This document shows positions 9,972 to 19,628 of a stretch of DNA of 64,000 bases, piece after piece; positions within the stretch are counted from its first letter, which is position 1, and every line of letters starts with the position of its first letter. A program made the translations under genes and the position numbers. Under the pieces are notes generated by a model that saw nothing but the letters and a program-made list of their open reading frames with translations, made no database searches and had not been told where the DNA came from. Location of the stretch: NCBI RefSeq assembly GCF_027563465.1, contig NZ_JAPFQA010000008.1, positions 173,190-237,189 on the forward strand. The letters run 5' to 3'. The DNA is from Mesorhizobium qingshengii (lineage in GTDB: Bacteria; Pseudomonadota; Alphaproteobacteria; Rhizobiales; Rhizobiaceae).

Positions 9972-10907
9972 ATGTTGAACGACCTTCATGATCCGGCGAC
10001 CGCGATTCGCGTTTCGGGCCACGAGACCTTCCCGCTTCGGCTCCTTTGGCTGAAGAAGGCGTTCGACCATGCATCCGACCCGGATGGAGTCGATCGTAGA
10101 ACATTTCAGGAACAAAACGCAATTGCCACTTTCGGTGTCGGCAAGAACATGGCGCTCTCGATGCGTCATTGGGCGTTGGCGACGAAGATTCTGAGAGACA
10201 GCCCCACCCATCTTCACGCCACTGATTTAGGGCGGTTGATCTTCACCGACGGCACCGGGCTCGACCCATACCTCGAGCATCCGTCCACTCTGTGGTTGAT
10301 GCATGCACACCTCGTGAGTGAGCCGCGCGCCGCAACGACATTCTACTACGCGTTCAACCTGCTCAATCAGATTGCCTTTACCAGGGACGATCTCGTTAGG
10401 GCCATGGCAGCGATCATCGAAGCCCGTGCAACCGCAAGGGCAACCGCCGAGACCCTCAAGCGCGACGTTGAAGTGTTCGTACGCAGCTATGCGCCCCGTC
10501 ACTCCGATGCAGGGGAAGACGCCGCAGAACCGTTGCTAGTTGAGCTCGGCCTGTTGCGGGAGCAGCGGTCGACAGGCCAACTCGAATTTGTCCGTGGGCA
10601 GAAGCCCTCACTGGACAACAGCATATTTGCGCTCGTGTTAAGGCAGTTCTGGGAGCGTCAGCACTCATTGTCCCCCACCCTCTCCGTAGAGCAGGTGCAG
10701 TATGACCCCGGGTCTCCCGGGCGCGTCTTCAAGCTTGACGAGGATAGCCTAGTGGCACGGCTGATGAGCATCGGGGACGCCACCGGCGGGAAAATGGTGT
10801 GGACCGATACGGCGGGACTCCGTCAGGTCGCTCTGGCTGGCCGTCTCGAGGAAATCGACGAGATCGATCTAGTCAAAGCCGGTTACCGTGGGCGGAGAGC
10901 GGCATGA
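9972..10907 (+). CDS. sspB: SspB, DUF4007 family phosphorothioation protein
   Basis: This 311-aa protein opens with VSGHETFPLRLLWLKK (about residues 14-29), the signature of the DUF4007 family. In characterised Ssp systems SspB is the DUF4007 component; it nicks DNA and is needed for single-stranded phosphorothioate modification. The rest of the protein is helical, with no further motif I recognise. The stop overlaps the start of sspC by 4 bp. The short gap to sspA lacks a terminator, so co-transcription is likely. The identification is strong because of the motif plus the neighbouring desulfurase, ATPase and PAPS-reductase-like genes. Confidence 0.88.
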   Translation: MLNDLHDPATAIRVSGHETFPLRLLWLKKAFDHASDPDGVDRRTFQEQNAIATFGVGKNMALSMRHWALATKILRDSPTHLHATDLGRLIFTDGTGLDPYLEHPSTLWLMHAHLVSEPRAATTFYYAFNLLNQIAFTRDDLVRAMAAIIEARATARATAETLKRDVEVFVRSYAPRHSDAGEDAAEPLLVELGLLREQRSTGQLEFVRGQKPSLDNSIFALVLRQFWERQHSLSPTLSVEQVQYDPGSPGRVFKLDEDSLVARLMSIGDATGGKMVWTDTAGLRQVALAGRLEEIDEIDLVKAGYRGRRAA

Positions 10908-13900
10908 CCAAGCTTGCCGACATCGTCAAGGTCGAACGCCGGTTCGCGCTGTCCGCTCGGATCGACACCGATCTCAACGGAACACCGCCGCTCACCGGGT
11001 ATGTGTTGCAGGCGAGCGTCCGCAAGTCGCTATTGGCCATGCTGGCGGGGATCGCCGATGGGTCGCAGTTCGCCTTCACCTGGACCGGCCCGTATGGCGG
11101 CGGCAAATCTTGTGCGGCGCTGCTTGTTGCCAATCTGGTCGCCGGCAACAAGAAACAGCGTGCTCTCGCCGAAGGGATCGTTGGGCAAGATTTGGCGGAG
11201 CAGTTTTCCTCGGCGTTTCCTGGCCGAGGACGCTCGTGGGATGTGGTTGCACTGACCGGTCGGCGCACGAGCCTGGCGGGCGCGTTGGCGGACACGGCCG
11301 CAGAGCAATTTGAGTGGACTCAGGCGGCGCGGGATGCAGCGCGCGACGAACGAGCTCTTATCGACCAATTAGAAGCGCGTGCTCGTCAAAAGGGCGGTTT
11401 GCTGATCGTTATCGACGAGCTCGGCAAGTTCCTCGAGCATGCGACGAGTTCTGCCGGCGACGTGCATATTTTGCAGGATCTCGCCGAGCGAGCAGCACGC
11501 TCTGACGGTAGGCTGGTGGTTGTCGGCATCCTGCATCAGTCTTTTGAGCAGTACGCCAACCGGCTGAGCCGGACTGGCCGGAACGAATGGGCAAAGGTTC
11601 AGGGCCGATACCAGAACGTGCCCTTCGTTGCGCAAGCCGATGAGGTCGCGGCGCTCATCGCTCGCGCCATTGGCAGCGACCAAGCTCCTGCCAGCGCCAA
11701 AGCGATCGCTAGACTGACGGCGGAGGCGATCTCGCACCGTCGACCGGTCGATGTTACGGTGCTGACGGAAATCCTCACCCAAACGTGGCCATTGCACCCG
11801 GTTTCGGCGCTCTTGTTGGGGCCGGTGTCACGCCAACGGTTCGCACAAAACGAACGAAGCGTTTTCGGCTTTCTATCATCATCTGAACCGAACGGATTTC
11901 AGGCGCACTTGGCTCGGACCGAGGTCGGCGGAAACGCTTGGTATGGGCCGGATAAGCTTTGGGACTACCTGGTCGCAAATTTCGGCAGCGCGCTTTCTGT
12001 TGGTCCTGAAAGCAATCGGATGACACTTGCTATGGAGGCCGTGGAGAAGGCTGCACTCTACGGCTCGCTGGCTGCCAAGCTCGCCAAGGCCGCAGCGGTC
12101 GTCGAGTTGTTCAGGAACGGGTCCGGACTCGCGGTTGCCGACGACATCCTCTCCCTTTGCGTACCAGAAGTGAAGAAGGCCGACGTCGCTGCGGCCATCG
12201 ACGAGCTGGTCAACCGGGCTATCCTCATTCGGCAGCCGCGGCTTGGCGGATATGCCCTCTTCGCCGGCAGCGATTTCGACCTCGACGAGGCCATCTCCAA
12301 GGTCGCGCTGAAGCTCGACGCAGATGTCCTGGCTGATTTGCCTTCACGGCTTGGCGTGGGACCGATCGCAGCCAAGAGCCACTACTTCGCGACCGGTGCA
12401 CTGCGCACATTCGATGTCGTCATTCAGTTTGCCGACGAGAGCCCACAAAGTCCCGCTGCGTGGGCTAAAAGGACCGCCGCGTCATTGGCCAAGACGAAGC
12501 GACGGTCGGCGGGTCTTCTCATTATGCTGCTGCCCGATGCGCGAAGCTTTGAAGCGCCGGTCAAGGTCGCCGCCAAACAGCTCAGCGTCGAATTGGAAAA
12601 TCTGGGCGTCTTGGCTGGCGTTGCCGCCAGCGAGCAGGTCTATCTGCTAAGGGATCATGCGAGCGACCTCTATGCCTTGGACCGCATCGAAGAGACGCAT
12701 CCGCAGCTCGAGGGTGATCGGATCGCCCGCCGAGAGTTGTCGGCACGCAAATCGTTGATCGCCGAAATTGTTCGCAGCGACTTGCTGAAGGCCTTCTCTT
12801 TGGCTCGCTGGTGGGCATTCGGTGACAGGGCAAAGGATGCAGCCGGCAAGAAACTCGATGGCGGGGAACTGACCGTCTTGGCGTCGGCGCTTGCAACGGC
12901 CGCTTTCAGCAGCGCACCCGTCATCCAATCGGAGTTGCTCTATCGGGACAAGCCCTCGACTGCCGCCATGGCAGGCCTGAGGACCTTGATGCATGCCATG
13001 GTTTCGAAGTCGGATGTGGCAGACCTTGGGATTGAGAACTTCCCTGTCGAGCGTGGGCTCTATCTGACGATTGTTCAGCCGTTGGGGCTGCATCGGCAGG
13101 ACGAAAAGGGCGTGTGGCGCTTCGCCGATCCTGCCGGTGACGGGGCGGGCAAGACACTCAAGCCTGCCTGGACGGTGTTGGGTGAGAAGCTGGTCAATCT
13201 GGCCGAACTCTTCGACACCTGGGCCGCGCGGCCATATGGCATCAAGCGCGGGGTCATGCCTGTGCTGGTATTGTCCTATCTGCTGGCGCATAGAAACGCG
13301 GTCGCGGTTTATGTCGACGGCGCTTTCCAGCCCGCCATCGACGATATCATCGCCGACCGCATTCTGCAGGATCCGGCAGCCATCGAGTTTCGCCGAATTT
13401 CGCGCTCCAAGCGGGATGACGCGTTCGTCCAGCAGCTCGCCGCACTTCTTTCGACCGAGGCAAATCCCGTTGAAGCGAAGGCGCTGCCAGTCGCATCGGC
13501 GCTCTATCAGCGCTTTCATGCTCTTCCGCTGTGGGCGCAGCGCACTCAGACGCTGGCCGAAAATGTTCGTAAGGTTAGGGACATCGTGTTGAAAGCCAGT
13601 GACCCTGAAGCGCTGCTGTTTTCAGACCTCGCGTCCGCGCTTGAGGGAGAACCCGATCCCGGGGTCAGCGTGGTCGCCGCACTGAACAAGGCAGAGTCCG
13701 CCTATCCGAAAATGCTGGAGGAACTCCGCAAGGATCTCGCCGAGCATCTTGGGGTCGACACGAAGACATTTGAGGGCATTGGGCCGCGCTCCTCTACGGC
13801 GTCGGGGGTGTCAGCAGAGTTGCGCGTCGACGCCTTCATCATGCGCGCCGGCGCTTTCGAGGGAAACAGCGGCGACATCGAAGGATTGGCGAGCCTGCTC

Positions 13901-14245
13901 GTTCACAAGCCGCCGCGGAACTGGTCCGACCGCGAGCAAGAGCAGGCCATGTTCGAAATGGCTAAGCTCTGCCTGCGCTTTCGCGAGGCAGAGACATTCG
14001 CCGCGGTTCGCGGCCGCTCCCCAACCTCCCAAGCCATTTCGGTCATGGTAGGGTTGGACCCCAAGGAGAAGCCACTCTTCCATGCCTTCCAGGTGTCGAA
14101 ACAGGAGCTTGCTACTGCAGACAAAGCGGCAGACGACTTGATGGCGCAGCTTCGGCTAAAGGGCATGAGGCCGGCCGTAGAGCTTGCCGCTCTCGCGCGC
14201 ATCGTAGAACGCCTTTCCGAAGGCAAGGGATTGGAGCCAGCATGA
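10904..14245 (+). CDS. sspC: SspC, large P-loop ATPase of the phosphorothioation system
   Basis: The start at 10904 (MTKLADIVKVERRF) overlaps the sspB stop by ATGA; an upstream in-frame ATG at 10799 lies wholly inside sspB and is not credible. The 1113-aa product has Walker A GPYGGGKS at about residues 62-69 and a Walker B-like LLIVIDELGKFLEH at about 165-180, with the expected size of SspC. In the family, SspC is the ATPase that works with SspB and SspD to place sulfur on the DNA backbone. The remainder is long and mostly helical. Its stop overlaps sspD by 4 bp, so sspB, sspC and sspD are translationally coupled. Confidence 0.86.
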   Translation: MTKLADIVKVERRFALSARIDTDLNGTPPLTGYVLQASVRKSLLAMLAGIADGSQFAFTWTGPYGGGKSCAALLVANLVAGNKKQRALAEGIVGQDLAEQFSSAFPGRGRSWDVVALTGRRTSLAGALADTAAEQFEWTQAARDAARDERALIDQLEARARQKGGLLIVIDELGKFLEHATSSAGDVHILQDLAERAARSDGRLVVVGILHQSFEQYANRLSRTGRNEWAKVQGRYQNVPFVAQADEVAALIARAIGSDQAPASAKAIARLTAEAISHRRPVDVTVLTEILTQTWPLHPVSALLLGPVSRQRFAQNERSVFGFLSSSEPNGFQAHLARTEVGGNAWYGPDKLWDYLVANFGSALSVGPESNRMTLAMEAVEKAALYGSLAAKLAKAAAVVELFRNGSGLAVADDILSLCVPEVKKADVAAAIDELVNRAILIRQPRLGGYALFAGSDFDLDEAISKVALKLDADVLADLPSRLGVGPIAAKSHYFATGALRTFDVVIQFADESPQSPAAWAKRTAASLAKTKRRSAGLLIMLLPDARSFEAPVKVAAKQLSVELENLGVLAGVAASEQVYLLRDHASDLYALDRIEETHPQLEGDRIARRELSARKSLIAEIVRSDLLKAFSLARWWAFGDRAKDAAGKKLDGGELTVLASALATAAFSSAPVIQSELLYRDKPSTAAMAGLRTLMHAMVSKSDVADLGIENFPVERGLYLTIVQPLGLHRQDEKGVWRFADPAGDGAGKTLKPAWTVLGEKLVNLAELFDTWAARPYGIKRGVMPVLVLSYLLAHRNAVAVYVDGAFQPAIDDIIADRILQDPAAIEFRRISRSKRDDAFVQQLAALLSTEANPVEAKALPVASALYQRFHALPLWAQRTQTLAENVRKVRDIVLKASDPEALLFSDLASALEGEPDPGVSVVAALNKAESAYPKMLEELRKDLAEHLGVDTKTFEGIGPRSSTASGVSAELRVDAFIMRAGAFEGNSGDIEGLASLLVHKPPRNWSDREQEQAMFEMAKLCLRFREAETFAAVRGRSPTSQAISVMVGLDPKEKPLFHAFQVSKQELATADKAADDLMAQLRLKGMRPAVELAALARIVERLSEGKGLEPA

Positions 14246-15090
14246 CGATTGCGGTGCGTGAGCGTCATATCCTTGGGATATCAGGGGGGCGCGATAGCGC
14301 GGCCCTTGCCGTCCATATGCGGCAGACCCGGCCAGAGGTCGATCTCGAATACTTCTTCACCGACACCGGCAAGGAGCTGGAAGAGGTGTATTCGTTCCTC
14401 GACAAGCTTGAGGGGTTCCTGGGAAAACCGATCACCCGGCTTAATCCGGACCGGGATTTCGACTTCTGGCTTAAGGAATACAATCACTTCCTGCCCTCCC
14501 CCAAAACTCGGTGGTGCACGCGGCAGCTCAAGCTCCGTCCGCTCGAGCAGTGGCTGCGTGAAGACCTCGATGCCGGGGTTGTCGTACATTCCTACGTGGC
14601 CATCCGGGCTGATGAACCCAGTCGCGAGGGCTATCAGGCGACCCATGGCAACATGCAGGTGCACTTCCCTCTGAGAGAGGACGGCATCAGTAGGGCCGGT
14701 GTGATCGAAACGCTCGAGAGCGCCGGCCTAGGCGAACCCGAGTACTATCGCTGGCGGACTCGTTCGGGCTGCACATTCTGTTTCTTCCAGCAAAAAATCG
14801 AGTGGGTGCGATTGATGCGCGAGCACCCCGACGCGTTCGACGAGGCCAAGGGATATGAGAAGACCGCCCGCGATCACGGCTCACCCTTCACCTGGAGCCA
14901 GGGAGAGGGCCTAGATGAGCTCAGCGCCCCGGCGCGGGTCGACGAGATCGAGCGGGAGTTCGAGCAGCGCCGCGCGCGACTATTGGCGCGGCGCCGCGTG
15001 AACCCGCTCGCCGGCAATGTGGTGCCTACGATCGATGACGTCTACGGAATTGACGAGACCGCGGCAGGATGTGTGATCTGCCACAAGTGA
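14242..15090 (+). CDS. sspD: SspD, DndC-like PAPS reductase/ATP pyrophosphatase
   Basis: This 282-aa protein has an N-terminal PP-loop ATP-binding motif, ISGGRDSAAL (about residues 13-22), which adenylates the substrate before sulfur transfer. Cysteines at about 92 (TRWCTRQLK) and 177/180 (SGCTFCFFQQ) are in the positions expected for iron-sulfur cluster ligands of DndC-type enzymes; a further pair lies in the C-terminal GCVICHK. It is the last gene of the coupled sspBCD set. Length and motifs agree with SspD/DndC. No DndD or DndE homologue is present, which supports the Ssp rather than the Dnd assignment. Confidence 0.9.
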   Translation: MTIAVRERHILGISGGRDSAALAVHMRQTRPEVDLEYFFTDTGKELEEVYSFLDKLEGFLGKPITRLNPDRDFDFWLKEYNHFLPSPKTRWCTRQLKLRPLEQWLREDLDAGVVVHSYVAIRADEPSREGYQATHGNMQVHFPLREDGISRAGVIETLESAGLGEPEYYRWRTRSGCTFCFFQQKIEWVRLMREHPDAFDEAKGYEKTARDHGSPFTWSQGEGLDELSAPARVDEIEREFEQRRARLLARRRVNPLAGNVVPTIDDVYGIDETAAGCVICHK

Positions 15091-15279
15091 CAGGATGAGG
15101 TGTCGCGTAACCGCCCGGGCAACCCTTGCATTGCCACTGCCAAAAGAGCTGTAGACGGCAAAGTCACCGGCATTGGGCCGGAAGTCAGAGGGAGGTTCTT
15201 GACACCTTCGCTTGATGCTAAGCTGCTGGGGACTTAGAGCAGTCAGTTCTGCCTGGATATTGCCGACCGAGGGGGCCAC

Positions 15280-17646
15280 TTGTTCAAAATATCTGCCCGC
15301 ACAGTCTTGGAGCTGGGCGCCGAGCTAATTAGCTCGGATATCATTGCCTTCTACGAACTCATCAAGAATGCCATCGACGCCCATTCTCGGAAAGGGGTGG
15401 AGCTGGCATTCAATGTCCCGCTTCGGCGCAACTCCTATCTTAAGATCCGTGCTCGTGCTCTTGAGGCGAGCAGCGCCGAGGCGCTCAGTGACCTTCGCAG
15501 CGATCTCGAGAGTCGCCTCGACCCTACCGCCACCAACGCTCGCGCATCATTCGCGCCAGCTCTGGCGAGCAAGTCCATCGAAGACTTCATTGCCAACCTT
15601 GATGACGGTTACGCCGAAGCCAACACCATAACCGTCTCCGATACAGGGGACGGTATGTCGATGGACGAACTGAAACGCTACTACCTGACTATCGGAACCC
15701 CTTCGCGCAAACACGAGGTCGACAGCTCGATAGCCACCGGCCGGGCGACGACGCCCTATTTGGGTGAGAAGGGCATCGGGCGTCTTTCCGCCATGCGGCT
15801 GGGTGAGCGCCTAAGAGTTGAGACTGCGAAGTCCGACGATCGCACTGTCAACGTTCTAGACATCAACTGGAAGGCGTTCGCTGATCTTGATGCCATGATC
15901 GAGGACGTGAAGTTCGAACCCCGTACTGGCGGCTCTAAGCCGGATGGGGCTTGGAGCGGCACACGTCTAACCATTGGTGACCTTCGGGAGGACTGGACCG
16001 AGGCGCGCCTACTGCAATTCGCTCGGTACGACTTCGCGCGACTTACTGATCCCTTCCTTGACCCAAAAAAGCGACCCCGCATTGTCCTTTCTTGGAATGG
16101 AACGCGTATCCCTATCGACTTTATGGACAAGACGCTTCTGGAAGCCGCCCACGCCTCGTTTACGGGCCGATATGAGGTCAAGGAGGGGAAGCCCGAGCTG
16201 TTTATCCGAATGGACGCGGTCAACCTCGGCTACTCCCATCCGCGGGAGTCGGACGTCTTGACACTCACGGAGCCCGATCTTGAGGGTCTCCTCACCGGAA
16301 CTTCGGGAGAAATTCCATCGACTGCGCTTGTCTCCGTTGGGCCCTTCTACTTCGAAGGTTACTGGTACAATCGCCGCCACTTCACCGCAATCGACGGCAT
16401 CGGTACTCGCAATGACGTTCGCGACCTGCAGAAAACTTGGAGTGGAATTCTGCTCTTTCGCGATGGCTTCCGCGTTTTTCCCTATGGCGATGAGGAGGAT
16501 GACTGGCTCGGGCTAGACAGGCGCGCGCTCGGCCGCACCGGATATGTCCTGAACAAAAACCAGTTTGTCGGACACGTTCAGATCACGCGGGCAGGCAACC
16601 CCCACCTGCTCGATCAAACCAATCGCGAAGGTCTCCGGGTCAACCCAGAACAAGCTGCCTTCGTTCAAGTCCTGGGCCATGTCATCAAGGACCTACTCTG
16701 GGGCTTCTTCAAGGACGTAGACAGGCGACACAAGCTCACCCCAGTTGAGCTCGGCGACATGAAATCGCAAATCAACGAGCTGAAATCGCGCGCTTCTGCC
16801 GCGGTTGCCCGAGTTCGGAGGCTGGTTCCCAAGGACGAACAAGATGTCGTCGATGACCTTCAGCATGCACTCGTCGAGTTCCAAGATCTCACAGCACGAG
16901 CTCAGAAACGCATCGAAGAAGTCGAAGCGGATGGCAAGCAAATGATTCAAATGGCCGGCGTGGGCCTGATGGTCGAGGTCGTGGCTCATGAGCTCGCGCG
17001 CGCAACCGAGGGCGCACTCCAAGCTCTGGAGGCCCTAAAAGGCCGAGACCTGCCATCCGAGCTCAAGGCGCGCCTCGACACCTTGCGCTCCGAAATGAAA
17101 AGTGTGTCCAAGCGGCTTCGCGTACTTGATCAGCTCAGCGTTTCCGGTCGCCAGCGCTCCGAAACATTCGATCTCGCAGAGCTCTTCGACGACATTCAAG
17201 AGGGCCACGCGGCGCAATTTGCGCGCCATGGCGTGTTGCTCAAGATCAACAAGCCCAAAAATCCCATTCGCGTGCGACTTGTAAAAGGCATGGTGATTCA
17301 GATCATTGAGAACCTGCTTTCCAACTCTCTCTATTGGATTCAGATGCGGCAAAACCGGGAGCCGCGGCTCGTTCCCACCATAACCGTCACCATCGAAAGC
17401 AACCCGCCCACTATCACGTTCGAGGACAATGGCAGCGGCATCGCGCACGATCACATCGAAAAGATCTTCCGACCTTTTTGGTCGCTGAAGGAAAAGTCGA
17501 AGCGGCGCGGTCTCGGGCTCTATATTGCGAAAGAGAACGCCGAACATCTCGGCGGCACCTTGTCGATATCAGACAAGCAGGATTCACAGACACGTCGGCA
17601 TAACGAGTTTGTTCTTGAGCTACCGGAAGCGGCGTTCGTCCCATGA
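15280..17646 (+). CDS. Dual-GHKL protein: Hsp90/MORC-like ATPase fused to a histidine-kinase-like module
   Basis: This 788-aa protein starts at a TTG preceded by a GAGGGGG ribosome site. It carries two GHKL ATP-binding folds. The N-terminal one has N-box YELIKNAID (N30), VSDTGDGMS (D121) and GEKGIGRLS (G162-G167), as in Hsp90/MutL/MORC-type ATPases. The C-terminal half looks like a sensor kinase: a coiled linker (about 490-560), a possible phospho-acceptor His in VAHELARA (about H570), N-box IENLLSNSLYW (N678/N682), EDNGSGI (D716) and GLGLYIAKENA (744-754). There are no membrane segments, so any signal would be cytoplasmic. It overlaps the following receiver gene by 4 bp, which argues for a kinase and receiver pair. 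The next gene upstream is sspD, 189 bp away. Confidence 0.75.
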   Translation: MFKISARTVLELGAELISSDIIAFYELIKNAIDAHSRKGVELAFNVPLRRNSYLKIRARALEASSAEALSDLRSDLESRLDPTATNARASFAPALASKSIEDFIANLDDGYAEANTITVSDTGDGMSMDELKRYYLTIGTPSRKHEVDSSIATGRATTPYLGEKGIGRLSAMRLGERLRVETAKSDDRTVNVLDINWKAFADLDAMIEDVKFEPRTGGSKPDGAWSGTRLTIGDLREDWTEARLLQFARYDFARLTDPFLDPKKRPRIVLSWNGTRIPIDFMDKTLLEAAHASFTGRYEVKEGKPELFIRMDAVNLGYSHPRESDVLTLTEPDLEGLLTGTSGEIPSTALVSVGPFYFEGYWYNRRHFTAIDGIGTRNDVRDLQKTWSGILLFRDGFRVFPYGDEEDDWLGLDRRALGRTGYVLNKNQFVGHVQITRAGNPHLLDQTNREGLRVNPEQAAFVQVLGHVIKDLLWGFFKDVDRRHKLTPVELGDMKSQINELKSRASAAVARVRRLVPKDEQDVVDDLQHALVEFQDLTARAQKRIEEVEADGKQMIQMAGVGLMVEVVAHELARATEGALQALEALKGRDLPSELKARLDTLRSEMKSVSKRLRVLDQLSVSGRQRSETFDLAELFDDIQEGHAAQFARHGVLLKINKPKNPIRVRLVKGMVIQIIENLLSNSLYWIQMRQNREPRLVPTITVTIESNPPTITFEDNGSGIAHDHIEKIFRPFWSLKEKSKRRGLGLYIAKENAEHLGGTLSISDKQDSQTRRHNEFVLELPEAAFVP

Positions 17647-19628
17647 CACTTAATGCGCTTCTTAAGGACAAGGGCATCCAGACCGCGGTCATCATCGATG
17701 ACGCCTATGACGAGGTGCCTAAGGCAAGCGACATCGATGCGGACGCATGGTCGACCTTCTTTGCTGATGCCGGTGCGTACGAAGACGTCTTGGTGGAGCT
17801 CTTCCCAGATTACGAGAACATCGACGGGTCCCAGCTGATCCATAGTGATGCTTTCGTGACGGCGGTATGGAAGGGGAAGGAGGGGCTGGCGGCGCTCGCG
17901 AGCGAACTCTTCACGGATTACGAAAACAACAAGAAGGCCGACACCAAATTTCTCGCTGACCTCGAAGTCGCGCTGGGTACTTTTGGAATTACCCCGATCC
18001 GCATGGGACGGACCGTTGTCGAGGCCGCCAAGACTGCCGATCTCATCTTCGCCGATCTCTTCCTTGGAAACCTCCAGGAGCCTGATGACATTGCGCAGTC
18101 AATCACGCTGGTGAAGGAGCTGATGGTTGCACGCCAAGCCTCGCCGCCGCCCGTGGTGCTCATGTCACGCAGCCATTTACTAAATGACAAGCGAGCCGAC
18201 TTCCGGGACCAAGCGAAGCTCCTTGGGGCCCTGTTTAGGTTTTACCGTAAGGACGATTTGCTTAAGGCGGACAATCTTCCACGTACGCTTGAGCGCTTAG
18301 CGACGCACCTTGTTGATGCGGTAAAGATCGCAACTTTCCTATCGAATTACGAAGGGAGCCTCAAAGAGGCGGCGGCTCGTTTCTTCAAGACCGTAAGACG
18401 GCTCGATCTCTCCGACTATGGTGAGATCAGTCAGTTGCTCTTGAACTTCGAAGGGCAGCCGCTGGGCAGCTACCTTGTCGACGTGTTTGATAGCGCCCTC
18501 CAGTTTGAGATCGAGGCTGATGGCCCGACCATCGAGGCGGCCCGCGCACTCGAGGAGGTCGACCTTAGTCTCTATCCCGCTCCCCATATTGCCGGAACCA
18601 GTGACCTCCAGCATCTCGTTCACCAGACCGTCTGGCAGCATCGCGCGCGTCTTGGCGTGGCCACCAACAAACTCGAACCCTCAATTGCTTTCGGCGATGT
18701 TTTCCTGCGCCGCGACTATCCCGCAAACAGCCAGGAGAAAGACCTTCGCGACGCATTCATCGTGATGACGCCGGCATGCGATCTCGTGCGCGAAGAGGGT
18801 ACGAAACGAATTCTGCTGCTTGCCGGCGACGTCAGCCCGTTGACACACACGTCGTGGGACTACGGCAATTCCCTGACGACGCCTCTGGGCCGCTTAGAGG
18901 ACGGCAGCGCCATTCGACTGGAATGGGATGCTAAAGACTTGCGATCCGAGAATCGCGCTGCAATTGGAAAACTGCTTGCGGCTGACGGACCTTATTTCCT
19001 GTTTCAGCGAATGCGGGAAAACTACGCGCTCGACCTGCAACAATCGCTGTTAACGCGCCTTGGTCGGGTGGGATTACCCGCCAAAATGCCGGCGACGTTT
19101 CCTGTGACGGTCACCGTCTCGTATTTCGACGACACAAAGACCCTGCAGACTCTCAACCTGCCGACGCTCGCTCAAGATGGAGCCGTCTGCTACCTCGGAC
19201 GTGACGAGGATAATGCCGAGAATGCCCGCCTCGTCATGACTGAAGCCGCTATCGATGAACTGATGGCCGCGGTTGCGGCAATTCCTGACGACAAGGTCAT
19301 TCCGAAGGGAAAGGACCCGCTCAAAGCTCTCAAAACAACCGACACTTTAGCCCGGCTTCTGCAAAGGGGCCTGCCACTCGGCAAGCTGGCTGGCGGATAT
19401 GGCGAGATCCGCTCCCACGAGAAACCCGCGGACGGCACAAAACCTCCGCTTTTGGGTTTTATCACCAGAAACCCAGAGGCAAAGCAAAATAACCAGAACG
19501 GCGGAGTACTCATAACGGTGGAACACGATTCGATATTCATCGCCGCCAACGTCTCCGCGCAAATAGCGGAGACCGCCGTCTTCGAGGAAGCCGTCGCGGC
19601 CCAGTCTGGTGGTGAGGTAGCGGGCTAG
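17643..19628 (+). CDS. Receiver-like protein with long unknown C-terminal region, partner of the dual-GHKL protein
   Basis: The first 210 residues of this 661-aa protein fit a response-regulator receiver fold with a long insertion: acidic pair in VIIDDAYDE (D19/D20), candidate phospho-acceptor in LIFADLFLG (D138), hydroxyl residue in VVLMSRS (S175) and conserved lysine in FYRKDD (K203). The remaining 450 residues have no DNA-binding helix-turn-helix or enzymatic motif that I recognise and may be the output or effector part. ATGA overlap with the kinase-like gene indicates fixed stoichiometry. The TAG stop is part of the 4-bp target duplication of an IS5-family insertion, so the coding sequence survives intact. 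Confidence 0.7.
   Translation: MTLNALLKDKGIQTAVIIDDAYDEVPKASDIDADAWSTFFADAGAYEDVLVELFPDYENIDGSQLIHSDAFVTAVWKGKEGLAALASELFTDYENNKKADTKFLADLEVALGTFGITPIRMGRTVVEAAKTADLIFADLFLGNLQEPDDIAQSITLVKELMVARQASPPPVVLMSRSHLLNDKRADFRDQAKLLGALFRFYRKDDLLKADNLPRTLERLATHLVDAVKIATFLSNYEGSLKEAAARFFKTVRRLDLSDYGEISQLLLNFEGQPLGSYLVDVFDSALQFEIEADGPTIEAARALEEVDLSLYPAPHIAGTSDLQHLVHQTVWQHRARLGVATNKLEPSIAFGDVFLRRDYPANSQEKDLRDAFIVMTPACDLVREEGTKRILLLAGDVSPLTHTSWDYGNSLTTPLGRLEDGSAIRLEWDAKDLRSENRAAIGKLLAADGPYFLFQRMRENYALDLQQSLLTRLGRVGLPAKMPATFPVTVTVSYFDDTKTLQTLNLPTLAQDGAVCYLGRDEDNAENARLVMTEAAIDELMAAVAAIPDDKVIPKGKDPLKALKTTDTLARLLQRGLPLGKLAGGYGEIRSHEKPADGTKPPLLGFITRNPEAKQNNQNGGVLITVEHDSIFIAANVSAQIAETAVFEEAVAAQSGGEVAG
19625..19628. 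repeat. Target site duplication CTAG of the IS5-family element, left copy
   Basis: CTAG here and again at 20474-20477 directly border the element's inverted repeats. The last three bases of this copy are the stop codon of the receiver-like gene. Confidence 0.75.

Noticed and set aside
10799..10903. Upstream start for sspC
   Set aside because: It lies wholly within sspB; the ATGA overlap at 10904 is the standard arrangement.
1..15090. Reading the first locus as a Dnd (dndBCDE) system
   Set aside because: No DndB, DndD or DndE-like protein is present; DUF4007 plus a large P-loop ATPase identify Ssp.
15280..19628. Reading the kinase/receiver pair as a Detocs system
   Set aside because: No purine nucleoside phosphorylase domain or third small receiver gene is visible, and the kinase has an additional N-terminal GHKL domain.
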